Shown here piece after piece: positions 4,496 to 5,615 of a stretch of 5,615 bases of DNA (positions are counted from its first letter, which is position 1; each line of letters opens with the position of its first letter). The stretch covers positions 1 through 5,615 of the forward strand of contig QMNM01000122.1 in the NCBI GenBank assembly GCA_003647765.1, given 5' to 3'. The notes below the pieces were generated by a model. It was not told the origin of the DNA. It did no database searches and saw only the letters and a program-made list of their open reading frames with translations. Origin of the DNA: Candidatus Cloacimonadota bacterium (GTDB lineage: Bacteria > Cloacimonadota > Cloacimonadia > JGIOTU-2 > B8-G9). The position numbers were made by a program, and so were the translations under genes.

Positions 4496-5615
4496 TTATC
4501 TGACAATAGCAAACTTCAATTTTTTGTGTTGATTACCGAATTTTATTATAGCAATATACACACCAGACGCAAGAGATTTTCCTTTTTGATTCTTGCCATC
4601 AAAATCTACTGTATTCCTACCAATAATAGAATAATCTACTAATTTTCGTACTAATTCACCATTGATATTATAAATATAGATAGTAGCATCACCTATTTGA
4701 TTTATCTCATACTCAAAATATGCATCCCCCTTCCGTGGTAGAAAAGGATTTGGATAGAAATACAATAATAGATTATCAGTTAAAACCATAACTGTATCAG
4801 AAATTGCAAAATTTTCAAATTCATCAATTGCCTTTATTCTAAGATAATTGTTACCTTCCCCTAAAGAAAATTGATAATTGTTTTGTGTTAAAGAATCTAC
4901 AATATTAAAAGTATCTCCTGCGGGTGAATATTCTACTTGATAAAAAATATAAGAAGCATCAAAAGATTCTTGCCAGTTAAGAATTATATTCCCTTCTCTT
5001 TTTACAGCACTATTAAAATAAGGACGAGAAGGAGGAATGGAATCTTGATTATAATAAAAATCTAAAAATCTATCCCAACGAGTATTCTTTGTGAAGTCAA
5101 GTTGATAATATTTTTGCCAAGTGCTTCCGGGAGGATAACTTCCACAAAAATTCCAATAATTATTCGGGAAAAATATTTTTGCTCTACCTATATCATGACC
5201 ATTATAATTCGTGTCATAGGCAAGTTTATAGGAAGCCAAACTGTCTATTATAGAAATTAGAGAATCCACATCTTGAGAAATATCGGATTCCTGAACATTC
5301 TGACTTAACATATAGAAAAACTCATATATATCAATTTCATTGCCAAACTGATAACAACTGTCTCGGGCTGAAAGAAATATCGTATCATTCGCAATCTTGG
5401 AATACTTTTCAGTAAAGTCAAATAATTGAGATTGAAATATTGGATAATAATCAGTATTTATAGCAGACAAGGTTAAATGTCTGACAGATTGCTGACCGGA
5501 TAAATAAGAATTAACATATCTTTCCACTATTTCCTTTGAGAATTCTCGCGGTGTGCATTGTGGATTTTCTGTAAGATAATTGAAAATGCCATCCTTATAA
5601 ATGTCGCCATAAGGA
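4496..5615 (-). CDS. Secreted clostripain-like (C11) cysteine peptidase, C-terminal part with sorting-type tail (cut by right edge)
   Basis: The frame is open to the right edge, giving 372 residues with no true start; GTG 5527 is internal because the upstream codons (PYGDIYKDGIFNYLTENPQ..., then EFSKEIVERYVNSY) are typical clostripain. The later C11 region includes GRAKIFFPNNY (about 5188-5156), where the family has GLSIYFP, and WDRFLDFYYN. The catalytic His and Cys would lie upstream, outside the window. A fibronectin-III-like module follows (about 4990-4778: NIILNWQESFDASYIFYQVE ... LRIKAIDEFEN). The tail (about 4762-4499) runs YFYPNPFLPRKGDAYFEYEI ... IYIYNINGELVRKL ... FDGKNQKGKSLASGVYIAII ... 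KFAIVR, as in FlgD-Ig/type IX secretion-like C-terminal domains that send or anchor proteins outside the cell. So it is probably an exported protease. The gap to aroE is 46 bp with no terminator. The tail and family calls are firm; the substrate is unknown. Confidence 0.85.
   Translation of the reverse strand, partial: PYGDIYKDGIFNYLTENPQCTPREFSKEIVERYVNSYLSGQQSVRHLTLSAINTDYYPIFQSQLFDFTEKYSKIANDTIFLSARDSCYQFGNEIDIYEFFYMLSQNVQESDISQDVDSLISIIDSLASYKLAYDTNYNGHDIGRAKIFFPNNYWNFCGSYPPGSTWQKYYQLDFTKNTRWDRFLDFYYNQDSIPPSRPYFNSAVKREGNIILNWQESFDASYIFYQVEYSPAGDTFNIVDSLTQNNYQFSLGEGNNYLRIKAIDEFENFAISDTVMVLTDNLLLYFYPNPFLPRKGDAYFEYEINQIGDATIYIYNINGELVRKLVDYSIIGRNTVDFDGKNQKGKSLASGVYIAIIKFGNQHKKLKFAIVR

Noticed and set aside
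4454-4642. Plus-strand open frame of 62 codons opposite the aroE/peptidase junction
   Set aside because: Short, antisense, no recognisable motif or ribosome site.
5525-5527. GTG 5527 as the start of the peptidase gene
   Set aside because: The frame stays open to the window edge and the upstream codons carry clostripain-like sequence, so the gene is cut by the edge.

Overview
The window is a strongly AT-rich piece of a Gram-negative-type bacterial chromosome. Every recognisable gene is on the minus strand. In transcription order (right to left) they are: a secreted clostripain-like (C11) peptidase cut by the right edge, aroE, aroK, lemA, lpxK, tatD, and the first codons of a probable purN cut by the left edge. 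The lineage cannot be fixed from the sequence. LpxK implies a lipid A outer membrane. A C11 peptidase ending in a fibronectin-III-like module and a FlgD/type IX secretion-like tail (YPNPF ... SGVYI ... IVR) is typical of deep-branching groups around the Fibrobacterota-Chlorobiota-Bacteroidota superphylum and candidate phyla such as WOR-3 or Cloacimonadota. That placement is inference.

Region by region: 1-89 is the purN 5' end. 90-303 has no gene and holds degenerate GCCACGAAGAACACGAA-type repeats. 304-1056 is tatD. 1057-1277 has no gene and holds an 89-bp imperfect palindrome of the CACGGATTA...CAGATT...CACGGAT type plus a diverged copy of a second repeat family. 1278-2348 is lpxK, overlapping lemA (2345-2893) by four bases. 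2977-3477 is aroK. 3478-3657 is an array of three copies (direct, inverted, direct) of the second repeat family; the third copy runs into aroE and supplies its last codons and stop. 3640-4449 is aroE, whose best-supported start is a GTG at 4449. 4496-5615 is the peptidase C-terminus.

The core genes are housekeeping. AroE and AroK are consecutive steps of the shikimate pathway (3-dehydroshikimate to shikimate to shikimate-3-phosphate), LpxK adds the 4'-phosphate of lipid A, TatD is a metal-dependent nuclease/hydrolase, and PurN is purine synthesis. Same-strand orientation and short gaps suggest co-transcription of at least lemA-lpxK and possibly the whole run, although repeats break up three of the gaps. 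No canonical intrinsic terminator or convincing promoter was found.

I see no defence, CRISPR or new enzymatic system. The most interesting content is the two interspersed repeat families, in particular the AroE-terminating repeat array, which seems not to be a standard named element.
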